A program made the translations under genes and the position numbers. Of a stretch of DNA of 53,651 bases, positions 26,286-34,567 are shown piece after piece. The notes below the pieces were generated by a model. It saw only the letters and a program-made list of their open reading frames with translations. It did no database searches and had not been told where the DNA came from. Source of the stretch: Ktedonobacterales bacterium (GTDB lineage Bacteria; Chloroflexota; Ktedonobacteria; Ktedonobacterales; DATBGS01); contig DATBHW010000004.1 in NCBI GenBank assembly GCA_036557285.1, positions 1 to 53,651 of the forward strand. The letters run 5' to 3'. The first letter of the stretch is position 1. Each line of letters starts with the position of its first letter.

Positions 26286-26972
26286 ATGCAAAGCCAGCCG
26301 AAATCTTGCGCCCTGAGTTTCAGTGGCGGCAAAGACTCGATGCTTGCCCTGGACCGCGCCATCCGGCGCGGCTGGCCTGTGACCTCTCTGCTGAATCTCT
26401 ACGATGCGGCCAGCCAGCGCGTTCGCTTTCATGGTGTGCGCAAAGAACTTATCCAGGCGCAGGCCGACGCGCTGGGCATCGCGCTGCTCGCCTATCCGAC
26501 CCAGCCAGAAACATTTGAGCAGGTTTTTCTTGACGCGCTGGCTGATCTGCGCGAGCGCGGCGTGGACGCGATCATTTTCGGCAATATCCACCTGGCCGAT
26601 GTGCGCGCCTGGTATGAAGAGCGCACCACCGGCCAGGGCTTGAGGCATCTGGAGCCGTTCTGGGGCGAGCCAGTGGGGCTGCTGGCGCGTGAGGTCATCA
26701 AGCGCGGCTATCACGCGATATTGACCAGCGTGGAACTGGCACGCGCCCGAGAGGTGTGGTTGGGCCAGCCGTTCAGCGAAGCCCTCATCGCCGAGTTCGA
26801 GACAGCAGGCATTGATGCCTGCGGCGAGCGCGGTGAATATCATACCTTTGTCAGCGGCGGCCCGCTCTTTCGCTATCCGCTTCCCGTTAGCCTGGGGGAG
26901 CGTGTCTCCACGCCCGGCTACGCGCTGATTGATATATTGCTGGAAGCGCCTTTCTCCACCAGCGGCGCATAA
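26286..26972 (+). CDS. Dph6-like ATP pyrophosphatase (PP-loop) protein
   Basis: A PP-loop ATPase of the diphthine-ammonia ligase/MJ0570 group, 228 residues. SFSGGKDSMLALDRAI is the PP-loop near residues 12-27. LNLYDAASQRVRFHG, then FGNIHLADVRAWYEER and CGERGEYHTFVSGGP, are the conserved blocks. Bacteria do not make diphthamide, so the true amidation substrate is unknown; genomic links with cobalamin salvage have been noted for bacterial members. The BtuF-like gene 18 bases downstream supports that idea here. CAGGAGA before the ATG at 26286 fixes the start. Confidence 0.85.
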   Translation: MQSQPKSCALSFSGGKDSMLALDRAIRRGWPVTSLLNLYDAASQRVRFHGVRKELIQAQADALGIALLAYPTQPETFEQVFLDALADLRERGVDAIIFGNIHLADVRAWYEERTTGQGLRHLEPFWGEPVGLLAREVIKRGYHAILTSVELARAREVWLGQPFSEALIAEFETAGIDACGERGEYHTFVSGGPLFRYPLPVSLGERVSTPGYALIDILLEAPFSTSGA

Positions 26973-26990
26973 AATTAGGAAGGGGATGCT

Positions 26991-27941
26991 ATGCGGCTTG
27001 TATCGTTGCTGGCAAGCGCCACAGAAATGATCGCAGAACTTGGATGCCTCGATCAACTGGTTGGCCGTTCACACGAATGTGATTACCCCAAGGCGGTGCA
27101 GATGCTGCCGGTAGTAAGCCGGGTACAGATTAACGTTGACACCAGCAGCGCCGAGATCGACGCGCAGGTCAAGGCTTTGAGTCGCGCAGCGCACGAAGAT
27201 ACCGCTGCGCTGAAGGCGCTGAGCATCTACAGCATCAACACGGATCAATTGCAGCGCCTGCGCCCTGACATCATCTTCACCCAGACGCAATGTGAGGTCT
27301 GCGCCGTCAGCGAGCGCGATGTAGCGCGCGCCGTCGCGCAACTGATCGGCATCCAGCCGCGCATTCTCTCGCTGGCGCCCTACCGGCTGGCTGATGTCTG
27401 GGAGGACGTGCTGCGCGTGGGCGCTGCCCTGGAGCGCCAGGCACAGGCAGAGAAGCTGGTAGCAGGGTATCAAGCGCGCCTGGAGCGGCTGCGCAGCCGC
27501 TCTGACGCACAGCCTGAGCATCCGCGCGTCGCCATACTCGAATGGATCGATCCGCCAATGGCTGGTGGCAATTGGACGCCTGAACTGGTCGAGTACGCAG
27601 GCGGCATCAACCTCTTTGGCGAAGCTGGCGCGCACTCGCCCTGGCTGGCCTGGGAAGACCTGCTGGCCGCCGATCCTGATGTCATTGTGCTCACGCCCTG
27701 CGGCTTTACCCTTGAGCGCACGCTCGAAGATATTCCCCTGTTGGAAGCACGCCCTGGGTGGTCAAACCTGCGCGCTGTGCGTAATGGGCGCGTCTTCGCC
27801 GTCGATGGCAACCAGTATTTCAACCGCTCCGGGCCGCGCCTGGTCGGATCCGCTGAGATTCTGGCGACGCTCCTGTATGGGAAGGACATGGCCGAGAGCA
27901 TCGATCATACAAGCTGGCAAAGAGTCGGCGACAAATCATAG
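26991..27941 (+). CDS. BtuF-like cobalamin/corrinoid-binding protein without signal peptide
   Basis: A 316-residue type III periplasmic-binding-protein fold. MRLVSLLASATEMIAELG is the typical N-terminal strand-helix of BtuF/FhuD-type proteins. SHECDYP and FTQTQCEVCAVS follow, and the C-terminal domain reads VAILEWIDPPMAGGNWTPEL then LEARPGWSNLRAVRNGRVF. The protein starts at the mature fold, with no signal peptide or lipobox. No ABC permease or ATPase gene follows. It is therefore probably a cytoplasmic ligand-binding protein rather than a transporter subunit. It forms a two-gene unit with the Dph6-like gene. Confidence 0.82.
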   Translation: MRLVSLLASATEMIAELGCLDQLVGRSHECDYPKAVQMLPVVSRVQINVDTSSAEIDAQVKALSRAAHEDTAALKALSIYSINTDQLQRLRPDIIFTQTQCEVCAVSERDVARAVAQLIGIQPRILSLAPYRLADVWEDVLRVGAALERQAQAEKLVAGYQARLERLRSRSDAQPEHPRVAILEWIDPPMAGGNWTPELVEYAGGINLFGEAGAHSPWLAWEDLLAADPDVIVLTPCGFTLERTLEDIPLLEARPGWSNLRAVRNGRVFAVDGNQYFNRSGPRLVGSAEILATLLYGKDMAESIDHTSWQRVGDKS

Positions 27942-27981
27942 CACATCCTATTGAATCGCTGCTGCCTGGAACGCTCAGAAA

Positions 27982-28021
27982 CAGAAGTGCCCTGCCCGAG
28001 TACATGGGCAAGGCACTTCTG
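27982..28021. terminator. Shared terminator between convergent btuF-like and glnA genes
   Basis: CAGAAGTGCC-C-TGCCC pairs with GGGCA-A-GGCACTTCTG across an 8-base loop: 15 pairs with one internal mismatch. On the minus strand it is followed by TTTCT, so it is best placed as the glnA terminator but can act both ways. Confidence 0.65.
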
Positions 28022-28063
28022 CATAGAAAAGGCTGTTAAGAGGCAGCTTCACCTGCTGCCAGG

Positions 28064-29488
28064 CTAGGCATCGTAGAAGAGGGCAAACTCCAGCGGCGTG
28101 GGGCGCAGACGCACCTCAACAGACTGAGCGCGCTTGATCTCGATATGCTTCTCCAGCAGATCCTCGGTGAAGACCCCACCCTCCAGCAGGAAGTCGGAAT
28201 CCGCCTCCAGCGCGCTAAGCGCCTCATCGAGCGAACCGGGCACCGAACGAATCTCATGGGCCTCGGCGGCGCTCAGTTCATAAATGTTCTTGTCCAGCGG
28301 ACCAAAGCCTTGTCTTTCGGGATCAATCTGGCGCTTAATGCCATCCAATCCCGCCATCAAGAGCGCGGCAAATGTCAGGTATGGGTTGCACGACGGGTCC
28401 GGCGGGCGGAACTCAAGGCGCTTGGCCTTGGGGTTATCCGAGTACATAGGGATACGCACCGCCGCCGAGCGATTGCGCTGCGAGAAGACCAGATTGACGG
28501 GCGCTTCAAAACCAGGCACCAGACGCTTGTAGCTGTTGGTCGTGGGCGCTGCCAGCGCCAGAATCGCCGGAGCATGGGTGAGCAAACCACCAATGTAGTA
28601 GAGCGCCGTCTTGCTCAAGCAGGCGTAGCCGTCGCCGAAGAAGAGCGGGCGCTCATCCTTCCAGAGGCTTTGATGGACGTGCATCCCCGACCCATTGTCC
28701 CCAAAGAGGGGCTTGGGCATAAAGGTCACGGTCTTGCCATGCCGTTTCGCAATATTCTTGGTAATATATTTGTAGAGCATCAGCTTATCGGCCATGCGCA
28801 TCAGTGAATCGAAACGCATGTCGATCTCGGACTGGCCTGCGGTGGCAACCTCGTGATGCTGCGCCTCCACCGGTATACCACACGCCTCCATCGTCAACAC
28901 CATCTCGGTTCGTATATCTTGCAGGGTATCGGCTGGCGCAACTGGGAAATAGCCTTCTTTGCCGCGAATAGTATGGCCCAGGCTGCCCGCTGCCCCACCT
29001 GCGCTGTTCCAATGGGCCTCGGCAGAATCAACCTCGGCAACCTGCATATTCTGGTTGGAGGCATAGCGCACAGAATCAAAAATGAAGAATTCAGCCTCTG
29101 GCCCGAAATAGCTCGTATCCGCTATGCCGCTCTTGCGCAGATACGCTTCGGCCTTACGGGCGATATAGCGCGGATCGCGGCTATATGGCCGATGCACGGC
29201 CCCTGGCTCCGCTACATCGCAAATCAAGCTGAGCGTGGGAACAGCCGTAAACGGGTCCAGAATAGCGGTATCCGGGTCCGGCATCAGCAGCATATCGCTT
29301 TCATTGATCTCCTGGAAACCACGAATGCTCGACCCGTCAAAACCCACGCCCTCCTCGAAGGCATCTTCATTGAACGCAGAAAGGGGAACACTAAAATGCT
29401 GCCAGGTGCCTGGCACATCGGTGAACTTGAAGTCCACCATCTTTACATTCCGCTCTTCAGCAAACCGTAAGACTTCATCGGGGGTCAT
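28064..29488 (-). CDS. glnA: Type I glutamine synthetase
   Basis: GlnA makes glutamine from glutamate and ammonia with ATP. The 474-residue length fits the bacterial dodecameric GSI class. [16 protein letters not shown] and [12 protein letters not shown] open the N-terminal beta-grasp. [18 protein letters not shown] is the ATP-binding signature. NRSAAVRIP is the glutamate-site region. Near the C-terminus, [14 protein letters not shown] lines up with the NLYDLPPE loop that carries the adenylylated tyrosine in GSI-beta enzymes. The match is partial, so adenylylation is uncertain. ATG at 29488 has AAAGGAG upstream. Two palindromes in the leader suggest transcriptional control. Confidence 0.95.
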   Translation of the reverse strand: MTPDEVLRFAEERNVKMVDFKFTDVPGTWQHFSVPLSAFNEDAFEEGVGFDGSSIRGFQEINESDMLLMPDPDTAILDPFTAVPTLSLICDVAEPGAVHRPYSRDPRYIARKAEAYLRKSGIADTSYFGPEAEFFIFDSVRYASNQNMQVAEVDSAEAHWNSAGGAAGSLGHTIRGKEGYFPVAPADTLQDIRTEMVLTMEACGIPVEAQHHEVATAGQSEIDMRFDSLMRMADKLMLYKYITKNIAKRHGKTVTFMPKPLFGDNGSGMHVHQSLWKDERPLFFGDGYACLSKTALYYIGGLLTHAPAILALAAPTTNSYKRLVPGFEAPVNLVFSQRNRSAAVRIPMYSDNPKAKRLEFRPPDPSCNPYLTFAALLMAGLDGIKRQIDPERQGFGPLDKNIYELSAAEAHEIRSVPGSLDEALSALEADSDFLLEGGVFTEDLLEKHIEIKRAQSVEVRLRPTPLEFALFYDA

Positions 29489-29540
29489 TTGTTCTTCAAC
29501 TCCTTTTCGGACGCCAGCAAAGGTTCTAGTAAACGGAGAA

Positions 29541-29575
29541 GCCGTCATACTGTGCGCAATGCACAATATGACGGC
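29541..29575. promoter_or_regulatory. 35-bp palindrome in the glnA leader, containing a TTGTGCA-type site
   Basis: Arms of 15 bases (GCCGTCATACTGTGC and GCACAATATGACGGC) match with one difference around a GCAAT centre. The inner core TGTGC-N5-GCACA recurs at 29658-29674. It lies 53 bases before the glnA ATG and could be an operator or an mRNA hairpin. Confidence 0.6.
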
Positions 29576-29657
29576 GCACCTATCAGTTGTGATAAGGATA
29601 CCAGAGCGGCTTTCCGCTTGTCTTTGGACAGATTAGCAGGAAAGAATACAACTTTTC

Positions 29658-29674
29658 TTGTGCATTCTGCACAA
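29658..29674. promoter_or_regulatory. Second palindromic site TTGTGCA-TTC-TGCACAA upstream of glnA
   Basis: A perfect 7-bp inverted repeat with a 3-base spacer. It shares TTGTGCATT with the leader palindrome when that one is read on the other strand. The two centres are about 108 bases apart. A dimeric nitrogen regulator is the simplest explanation, but no known GlnR, TnrA or NtcA consensus is matched. Confidence 0.6.
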
Positions 29675-29745
29675 TACTCTGCCATCTTCTGAGAGCATCC
29701 TATGGGAGTTCTCAAATATAGCCCTACCAGGCCAGGGAGCGTTTT

Positions 29746-29775
29746 TTGACACGGCGCTTCATTGGGGGCTATACT
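29746..29775 (+). promoter_or_regulatory. Near-consensus sigma-70 promoter of the GT39 gene
   Basis: TTGACA at 29746-29751 and TATACT at 29770-29775 are separated by 18 bases. Transcription would start near 29782, right at the foot of a 12-bp hairpin (29780-29823). Confidence 0.65.
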
Positions 29776-29779
29776 GTGC

Positions 29780-29823
29780 CTCTGAAGCGCCGACGCCTGG
29801 ACCCCAGCAGCGGCGTTTCAGAG
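29780..29823 (+). promoter_or_regulatory. 5'-terminal mRNA hairpin in the GT39 leader
   Basis: CTCTGAAGCGCC pairs with GGCGTTTCAGAG over 12 positions, one being a G-U pair, with a 20-base loop. It begins at the predicted transcription start and ends 47 bases before the start codon. Confidence 0.45.
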
Positions 29824-29869
29824 ACGTTGGTAGAAGCGGCTGATAGAAAGAGCAGGTCAAGAAAAGACG

Positions 29870-31525
29870 GTGGCCCGGCAACAAACGTTACCTCCGCAGG
29901 ACCAAACCCTGCCAACTTCAGGAGCAGCGCCAGGCGGGCAAGGCCGCCGCGCTTTCTTCTTGGAAGCAGGTCTGGTCGGTGTTGTGTTGCTGCTGGCGCT
30001 GCTCCTGCGGCTGTGGCATCTTTCCGCCCTGACAGACAACTATGACGAGGGCGTTTACTGGGCCTCGCTCCGCGCCATGTACGAAGGACATGGGTTATTT
30101 ACCCCAGTCTTTTCCTCGCAACCTCCGCTTTTCCTGCTCTCACTCTATCCGTTGGTCGCCCTGTTTGGGCCAACCATGCTTGCAGCGCGTTGGGGAATCG
30201 TCTGCTTTTCACTCATTGGCATCCTGGCGATGTATCTGCTCGCCAGACGGCTGGGCGGACGCTGGGCAGGCGCTATCGCGGCTCTGCTCCTTGCCTGCGA
30301 TTACCTCTACCTGATTCAATCGCAGACCATCCAGGCCGAAGCTCCGTCTGTCGCGCTGATGATCGCTGCGGTGGCCGCCGCCGCCTATGTCAATCGTTAT
30401 CCCTGGCAAGCTGCATTGCTCTCAGGCGCGGCAACATCTCTGGCGGCGCTGGAGAAGCTTTTTGCCGTCGCGGCGATTGCCCCGATTATGGTTCTTTTTT
30501 TGGGCTGTTTGATCGCTTTCGAGCGCGCGCGGCGATCCGAAGAGCAGCCAGAGCAGCGCACAGGTCTCTTTTCCCGTTTGCGCCTGCCACAGCGGCAAAC
30601 GATCACACACGCCGCACTGCTGATAAGCGCGTACCTGGCGGGGATGGCGCTGGCGGGGCTGCTGGTCTTTCTCCCCTATCTCAACCAGCTTCATGCCGCT
30701 TACCAGCAGGTGATCGCTCTCCACCTGGCTGCCGACCAGAGCTTTGCCAGTACGGTGAGCCGGAACCCCCAGACGCTGCTCAACGCAACCACAGAGTACC
30801 CGCTGGCGATCCTGGGACTCCTCGGCTTTCTTGTGGGTCTGATCCGCCGACGCTGGCATATCCTCACGGCGGCTGCCTGGATACTGGCTGCACTGGTTAT
30901 CCTCTTGCGTCAGACGCCGCTCTTCACGCACCATCTCGCCTTGCTCATTCCGGGCCTGGCCCTCAGCGCCGCCATTGGTCTCGCGCCCACGACGGAGGCA
31001 TTCTCCGCAGAGGCGGCGATTCTGCACGCCCGGCTGCAACGCATTCGACCAGCCTGGAACGCGCGCGTGAGTAAGATAGTGATCCTGGGTCTGCTCGCGC
31101 TGCTCTTGATAGGGATGCTGGCGTTCAACCTGCAAGACATCGTCCGCTACCCGTTAGACAGACCGGCTGCCGAAATGCATGCGCCATTGGTGAACGCAGC
31201 CCAAATCTCGCAGGTCGTCAGCGACTTGCAACATCTGACCACGCCCCAGCAGCAAGTAATCACCGATGACCAATACATGGCGATGCTGGCAAACCGCGAT
31301 ATACCGCCAGCGTTAGTAGATACCTCCGAAGTGCGTATCACCACCGGCTATCTGACCACTGAGCAGGTCATTGCCATCGCTGAACAGCCACAGGTTGGCG
31401 CGATTCTCTTCTACACTGGCCGGTTTGGTAAGCTGCGAGGCTTTCGCGCCTGGGTAGAGCAGCATTTTCACCTGGCGCGCACCTATGGCAGCGGGCGAAA
31501 CCTCTACGTGCGGAATGCCCCATGA
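29870..31525 (+). CDS. GT39-like membrane glycosyltransferase (ArnT/PMT fold)
   Basis: A 551-residue integral membrane protein with about 10-11 hydrophobic segments. After the first segment (VGVVLLLALLLRLWHLSAL) the loop reads TDNYDEGVYWASLRAM. It carries the DE pair used by GT-C enzymes of the PMT/ArnT type for divalent metal and catalysis. SSQPPLFLLSLYPLV follows, as in that family. These enzymes move a sugar from a polyprenyl-phosphate donor to a lipid or protein on the outer face of the membrane. The acceptor is unknown. GTG at 29870 is the only reasonable start and its ribosome site is weak. A good promoter lies 95 bases upstream. Confidence 0.82.
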   Translation: MARQQTLPPQDQTLPTSGAAPGGQGRRAFFLEAGLVGVVLLLALLLRLWHLSALTDNYDEGVYWASLRAMYEGHGLFTPVFSSQPPLFLLSLYPLVALFGPTMLAARWGIVCFSLIGILAMYLLARRLGGRWAGAIAALLLACDYLYLIQSQTIQAEAPSVALMIAAVAAAAYVNRYPWQAALLSGAATSLAALEKLFAVAAIAPIMVLFLGCLIAFERARRSEEQPEQRTGLFSRLRLPQRQTITHAALLISAYLAGMALAGLLVFLPYLNQLHAAYQQVIALHLAADQSFASTVSRNPQTLLNATTEYPLAILGLLGFLVGLIRRRWHILTAAAWILAALVILLRQTPLFTHHLALLIPGLALSAAIGLAPTTEAFSAEAAILHARLQRIRPAWNARVSKIVILGLLALLLIGMLAFNLQDIVRYPLDRPAAEMHAPLVNAAQISQVVSDLQHLTTPQQQVITDDQYMAMLANRDIPPALVDTSEVRITTGYLTTEQVIAIAEQPQVGAILFYTGRFGKLRGFRAWVEQHFHLARTYGSGRNLYVRNAP

Positions 31526-31595
31526 GACGCGAGAAGGGCTTCCAGGCGACACGCATGCCAGATACCGACCTGCGAAGCCATTACTTGCGAAGCAG

Positions 31596-32444
31596 CTAAA
31601 AAAAGAGCAACGCTGCCAGCGTTGGCGTTATGACCAGCGCCAGGGCGGCATAGTCTTGTTTCCGCAGGCGTGTTTCATAGAGCATCGTCTGCTCGCCAGC
31701 CGCCGCATAGCCGCGTGACTCCAGCGCGACCGCCAATTCACCAGCCCGCCGCAAGGCTCCGCGCAGCATAGGCACGATCAGCGCCAGCACCGCGCGTCGC
31801 CGCTTGCGCAGCGAGCCTCTGGTAAACTGCGCCCCGCGCGACTGCTGGGCTTTGATAAGCTGATTGGCCTCATCCACCAGCAGCGGCAGAAATCGCAGGG
31901 CGATCAGCATCATCAGCGCCAGTTCATCTGCCGGAACACGCCAGCGCCGCAGCGGGCGCAGCAGCAGCGCAAGTCCCTCAGCCAGAGCCACCGGACTGGT
32001 GGTGAGCGCCAGCAATTGCGAGGCCAGGAAGATCAGGAGAAAAATGGTGGAGAAGCCCAGCACAAGCCAGGCGCCATCCGAACTAATGACCACCGGACCA
32101 ATCGCCACATCCACGCCAAAGAGATGCACATGCGCCGGGCCGATGGTAGCCAGCGTCGTATCCCCAGGAGTAAACAGCAGCGCGGGAATAGCGGCCAGCC
32201 CGACCAGCAGCACGAGCAAACGCATCCGCCGAAAAATATAGCCGGGGCGAATGCCGCTCAGACCTACCGCCACCAGCAGAAGCGCCAGCGTCACAATATA
32301 GGGGCCGAGATGCCACGCCCGCCGATTCGCCAGAAAGAGCAGCACCGCCAGCCAGAGAACCAGCAGCAGTTTGGTGCGTGCCTGCAAGCGATGAAGCACC
32401 GATGTTCCCGAAATATAGACGCCAAGGGGCAGATTATTCAGCAT
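31596..32444 (-). CDS. ECF transporter transmembrane T component
   Basis: EcfT couples the ATPases of an energy-coupling-factor transporter to the vitamin-binding S component. The ~282-residue protein opens with GVYISGTSVLHRLQARTKLL, the usual N-terminus. It has about five hydrophobic segments and the coupling-helix signature LESRGYAAA late in the sequence; this is the Ala-Arg-Gly type motif that contacts the ATPase. ATG at 32444 overlaps the end of the ATPase gene by 11 bases, so the two are translationally linked. No S component lies beside them, so it may serve S proteins encoded elsewhere. Confidence 0.87.
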   Translation of the reverse strand: MLNNLPLGVYISGTSVLHRLQARTKLLLVLWLAVLLFLANRRAWHLGPYIVTLALLLVAVGLSGIRPGYIFRRMRLLVLLVGLAAIPALLFTPGDTTLATIGPAHVHLFGVDVAIGPVVISSDGAWLVLGFSTIFLLIFLASQLLALTTSPVALAEGLALLLRPLRRWRVPADELALMMLIALRFLPLLVDEANQLIKAQQSRGAQFTRGSLRKRRRAVLALIVPMLRGALRRAGELAVALESRGYAAAGEQTMLYETRLRKQDYAALALVITPTLAALLFF

Positions 32445-33321
32445 CGCGCCGCGCTCCAAAGGATGGCTGAGAGCCGACCAGGCCAGCAAGGATGGCCTGG
32501 GCCATCTCATCAAGCGTCAATGCCTCGGCGGGAACGGGAAAGCCTTGCTTACGCAGCGAAGCTGCTACCTGGCTCAATGCTGGCACATCAAGCCCCCATT
32601 CTACCAGCAGATGCGCCTGCCTGAAGAGTTCACGCGGGCTGCCGTCCAGAACCAATCGGCCCTGGTGCAGCACCAGCGAGCGGTCGGCCAGCGCCGCAAC
32701 CTCGCTCATATCATGCGACACCAGCAAGATAGTCGTTTGTCGCTCGCCTCGCAAGCGGGCTAGAAAGCGATAGAGTTCAGCGCGCCCCTCACCATCCAGT
32801 CCTGCGGTTGGCTCATCCAGAATTAAGATAGCTGGCTCCATCGCCAGCACTCCGGCCAGCGCGGCGCGGCGCATTTGTCCACCGCTGAGCGAAAAGGGAT
32901 CACGACGCCCAAACTCTTCCGTGGGCAGGCCGACGATGCGCAGCGCATCTGCGACCACGCGCTCCACCTTCTCCGCCCCCAGGCCCATCTGGCGCGGCCC
33001 AAAAGCGACCTCATCAAACACGGTGGAGGCAAAAAGCTGCGTCTCCGGTGATTGAAAGACGAGGCCCACCATACGACGAAGCTTTGCCAGGTCAGCGCCT
33101 CTTGCCCCCACATCAATAGCGTTCACCATGACGCGCCCACTGGTGGGCCGGAGCAGCCCATTGAAGTGCTGCACCAGCGTTGATTTTCCTGATCCGGTTA
33201 CGCCAAGAATAGCGACACAGCTTCCATCCTCAATAGTACAGGAGAGTTCGGCCAGCGCCACCTTTGCGAGCGGCGTCCCGGCAAAATAGGTATAGGTCAG
33301 CGTTTCAACTTGAATCGGCAC
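32434..33321 (-). CDS. ECF transporter ATP-binding protein
   Basis: A 295-residue ABC ATPase of the EcfA type. P-loop GVTGSGKST is near residues 40-48. The Q-loop is VFQSPETQLFASTVFDEVAFGP, the ECF-specific version with PE and the FASTV segment. The signature is FSLSGGQMRR and Walker B is AILILDEPTAGLD, followed by LVSHD. Most ECF modules have two ATPase genes, EcfA1 and EcfA2. Only one is found here, so it either forms a homodimer or pairs with one encoded elsewhere. GTG at 33321 is chosen for its spacing from AGGGGAA; the frame is open to 33426. The T component follows. Confidence 0.88.
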   Translation of the reverse strand: MPIQVETLTYTYFAGTPLAKVALAELSCTIEDGSCVAILGVTGSGKSTLVQHFNGLLRPTSGRVMVNAIDVGARGADLAKLRRMVGLVFQSPETQLFASTVFDEVAFGPRQMGLGAEKVERVVADALRIVGLPTEEFGRRDPFSLSGGQMRRAALAGVLAMEPAILILDEPTAGLDGEGRAELYRFLARLRGERQTTILLVSHDMSEVAALADRSLVLHQGRLVLDGSPRELFRQAHLLVEWGLDVPALSQVAASLRKQGFPVPAEALTLDEMAQAILAGLVGSQPSFGARRDAE

Positions 33322-33408
33322 AGCCCCGTGTTCCCCTGCCCTACCGGCGTATACTCTGCTCAAAAAGAACGGATGAAAACCGCTATTCAGTACGTCACGC
33401 GCGCATGT

Positions 33409-33438
33409 GTGACAAAGCTGCGACAATTACGCTATACT
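33409..33438 (+). promoter_or_regulatory. Promoter of the membrane protein/lipase pair
   Basis: GTGACA at 33409-33414 and TATACT at 33433-33438 are 18 bases apart. A leader of about 205 bases follows. The leader contains a GCTTTG-CAG-CAAAGC hairpin near 33563-33577, next to a possible outer stem. No RNA family is recognised and the leader holds no convincing gene. Confidence 0.5.
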
Positions 33439-33649
33439 GGTAAAGCACAACGCTCGTCTCTCTTCTAGAGAGGCAAAAAGATATGGTATCACATAGCATA
33501 TTACAAAATACCTTGTAGAAATCCAATCAGAAAGGTTTCAGAGACTTGACACACCCCCTTATGCTTTGCAGCAAAGCGGTAGGGGAGAGATGCGCAGAGA
33601 GGATGATAGCTGAAACGCTCTCCCACCATGATAAGGAGATCACCCCTTT

Positions 33650-34567
33650 ATGGCCCCCCAGGCATCTTCAATGCTTCCAACAGACGGCGATCAAGGTTCT
33701 ATCGCAGTGCTTCCCAGGACTCCGCGCCCCTGGTGGCGTCAGGCCGCTGGCTATGTCGCGGCTGGCATTCGTATCTGCCGCAAAGACATACCAGGGCTGA
33801 CGGCCCTGGTGGGACTCTTCATGCTCCCGCCGCTCGCAGCAGTCGTTGTTGGCAGCCAGCCAGGAGAGATCGCTCATTGGATCGCCAACGCCCTGCCCTG
33901 GATCACTATCACACTCGGAAACATCTCCGTCGTACTGGCTGTCGAGGCGATTGACGCGGGCAAGCCAATCATTCCCTCAGAGATTTTACCGGCGGCTGTG
34001 CGCTGGCTCCCCCGCTACCTCTGGGCCAACGGCATTACGACTGTCCTCTTCTGGGGCATCTTTATTCCTGCCCAGGGGGGACTTGGTATGTTGACGGACC
34101 ACTGGGGCTGGCCGTCATTTACGGTCATTGTACTACTGGGCATCCCCATGCTTTTCTGGCATGTGCGACTGGTCTTTGCCACCTACGCAGCTATCGTTGA
34201 TGACCAGCCAGGGGTGCGTTCCGTACTTATCAGCATAGGCATCGCCCATCGCCGCTGGCGCATGGTCGTCGCCGCTTTTGTTGGTTCGGTTCTGGTCGAA
34301 GGGCCGGTCATCGGGCCAATCTACCTGCTGATTCAAGGGATTACCAACCCGTATGTGGCAGGCGGTTTTACCTGGATGCTCATTATGTTGATGCGCCCCA
34401 TCTTCATCGCCACGCTGCACGAAATCTATGAAGACTACCGGCCAGCAGCAGAGATTGCCGAGAGCCACAAGCATCCCAGGCTCACATTCTTCCAGCGATT
34501 GCTGCGTGAAGTAAGCATACGACCTGGCAAAGCCGCGCTTCCAGAACCATCGGGAGGCGCGCCATGA
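33650..34567 (+). CDS. Multi-pass membrane protein of unknown function
   Basis: A 305-residue protein with about six hydrophobic segments between residues 45 and 255, for example GLTALVGLFMLPPLAAVVVG and AFVGSVLVEGPVIGPIYLLI. The N-terminus is a ~35-residue polar region, and the last ~45 residues are hydrophilic and basic. The general look is of a stress-type integral membrane protein with internal repeats of two segments (YciC/DUF-like), but I recognise no family. It overlaps the next gene by ATGA, which implies coupled translation with a lipase-like hydrolase. That pairing hints at a role in membrane-lipid handling. Confidence 0.6.
   Translation: MAPQASSMLPTDGDQGSIAVLPRTPRPWWRQAAGYVAAGIRICRKDIPGLTALVGLFMLPPLAAVVVGSQPGEIAHWIANALPWITITLGNISVVLAVEAIDAGKPIIPSEILPAAVRWLPRYLWANGITTVLFWGIFIPAQGGLGMLTDHWGWPSFTVIVLLGIPMLFWHVRLVFATYAAIVDDQPGVRSVLISIGIAHRRWRMVVAAFVGSVLVEGPVIGPIYLLIQGITNPYVAGGFTWMLIMLMRPIFIATLHEIYEDYRPAAEIAESHKHPRLTFFQRLLREVSIRPGKAALPEPSGGAP

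Noticed and set aside
26187-27056. 289-codon minus-strand frame opposite the Dph6-like gene
   Set aside because: The plus-strand protein has clear PP-loop motifs; this one has none.
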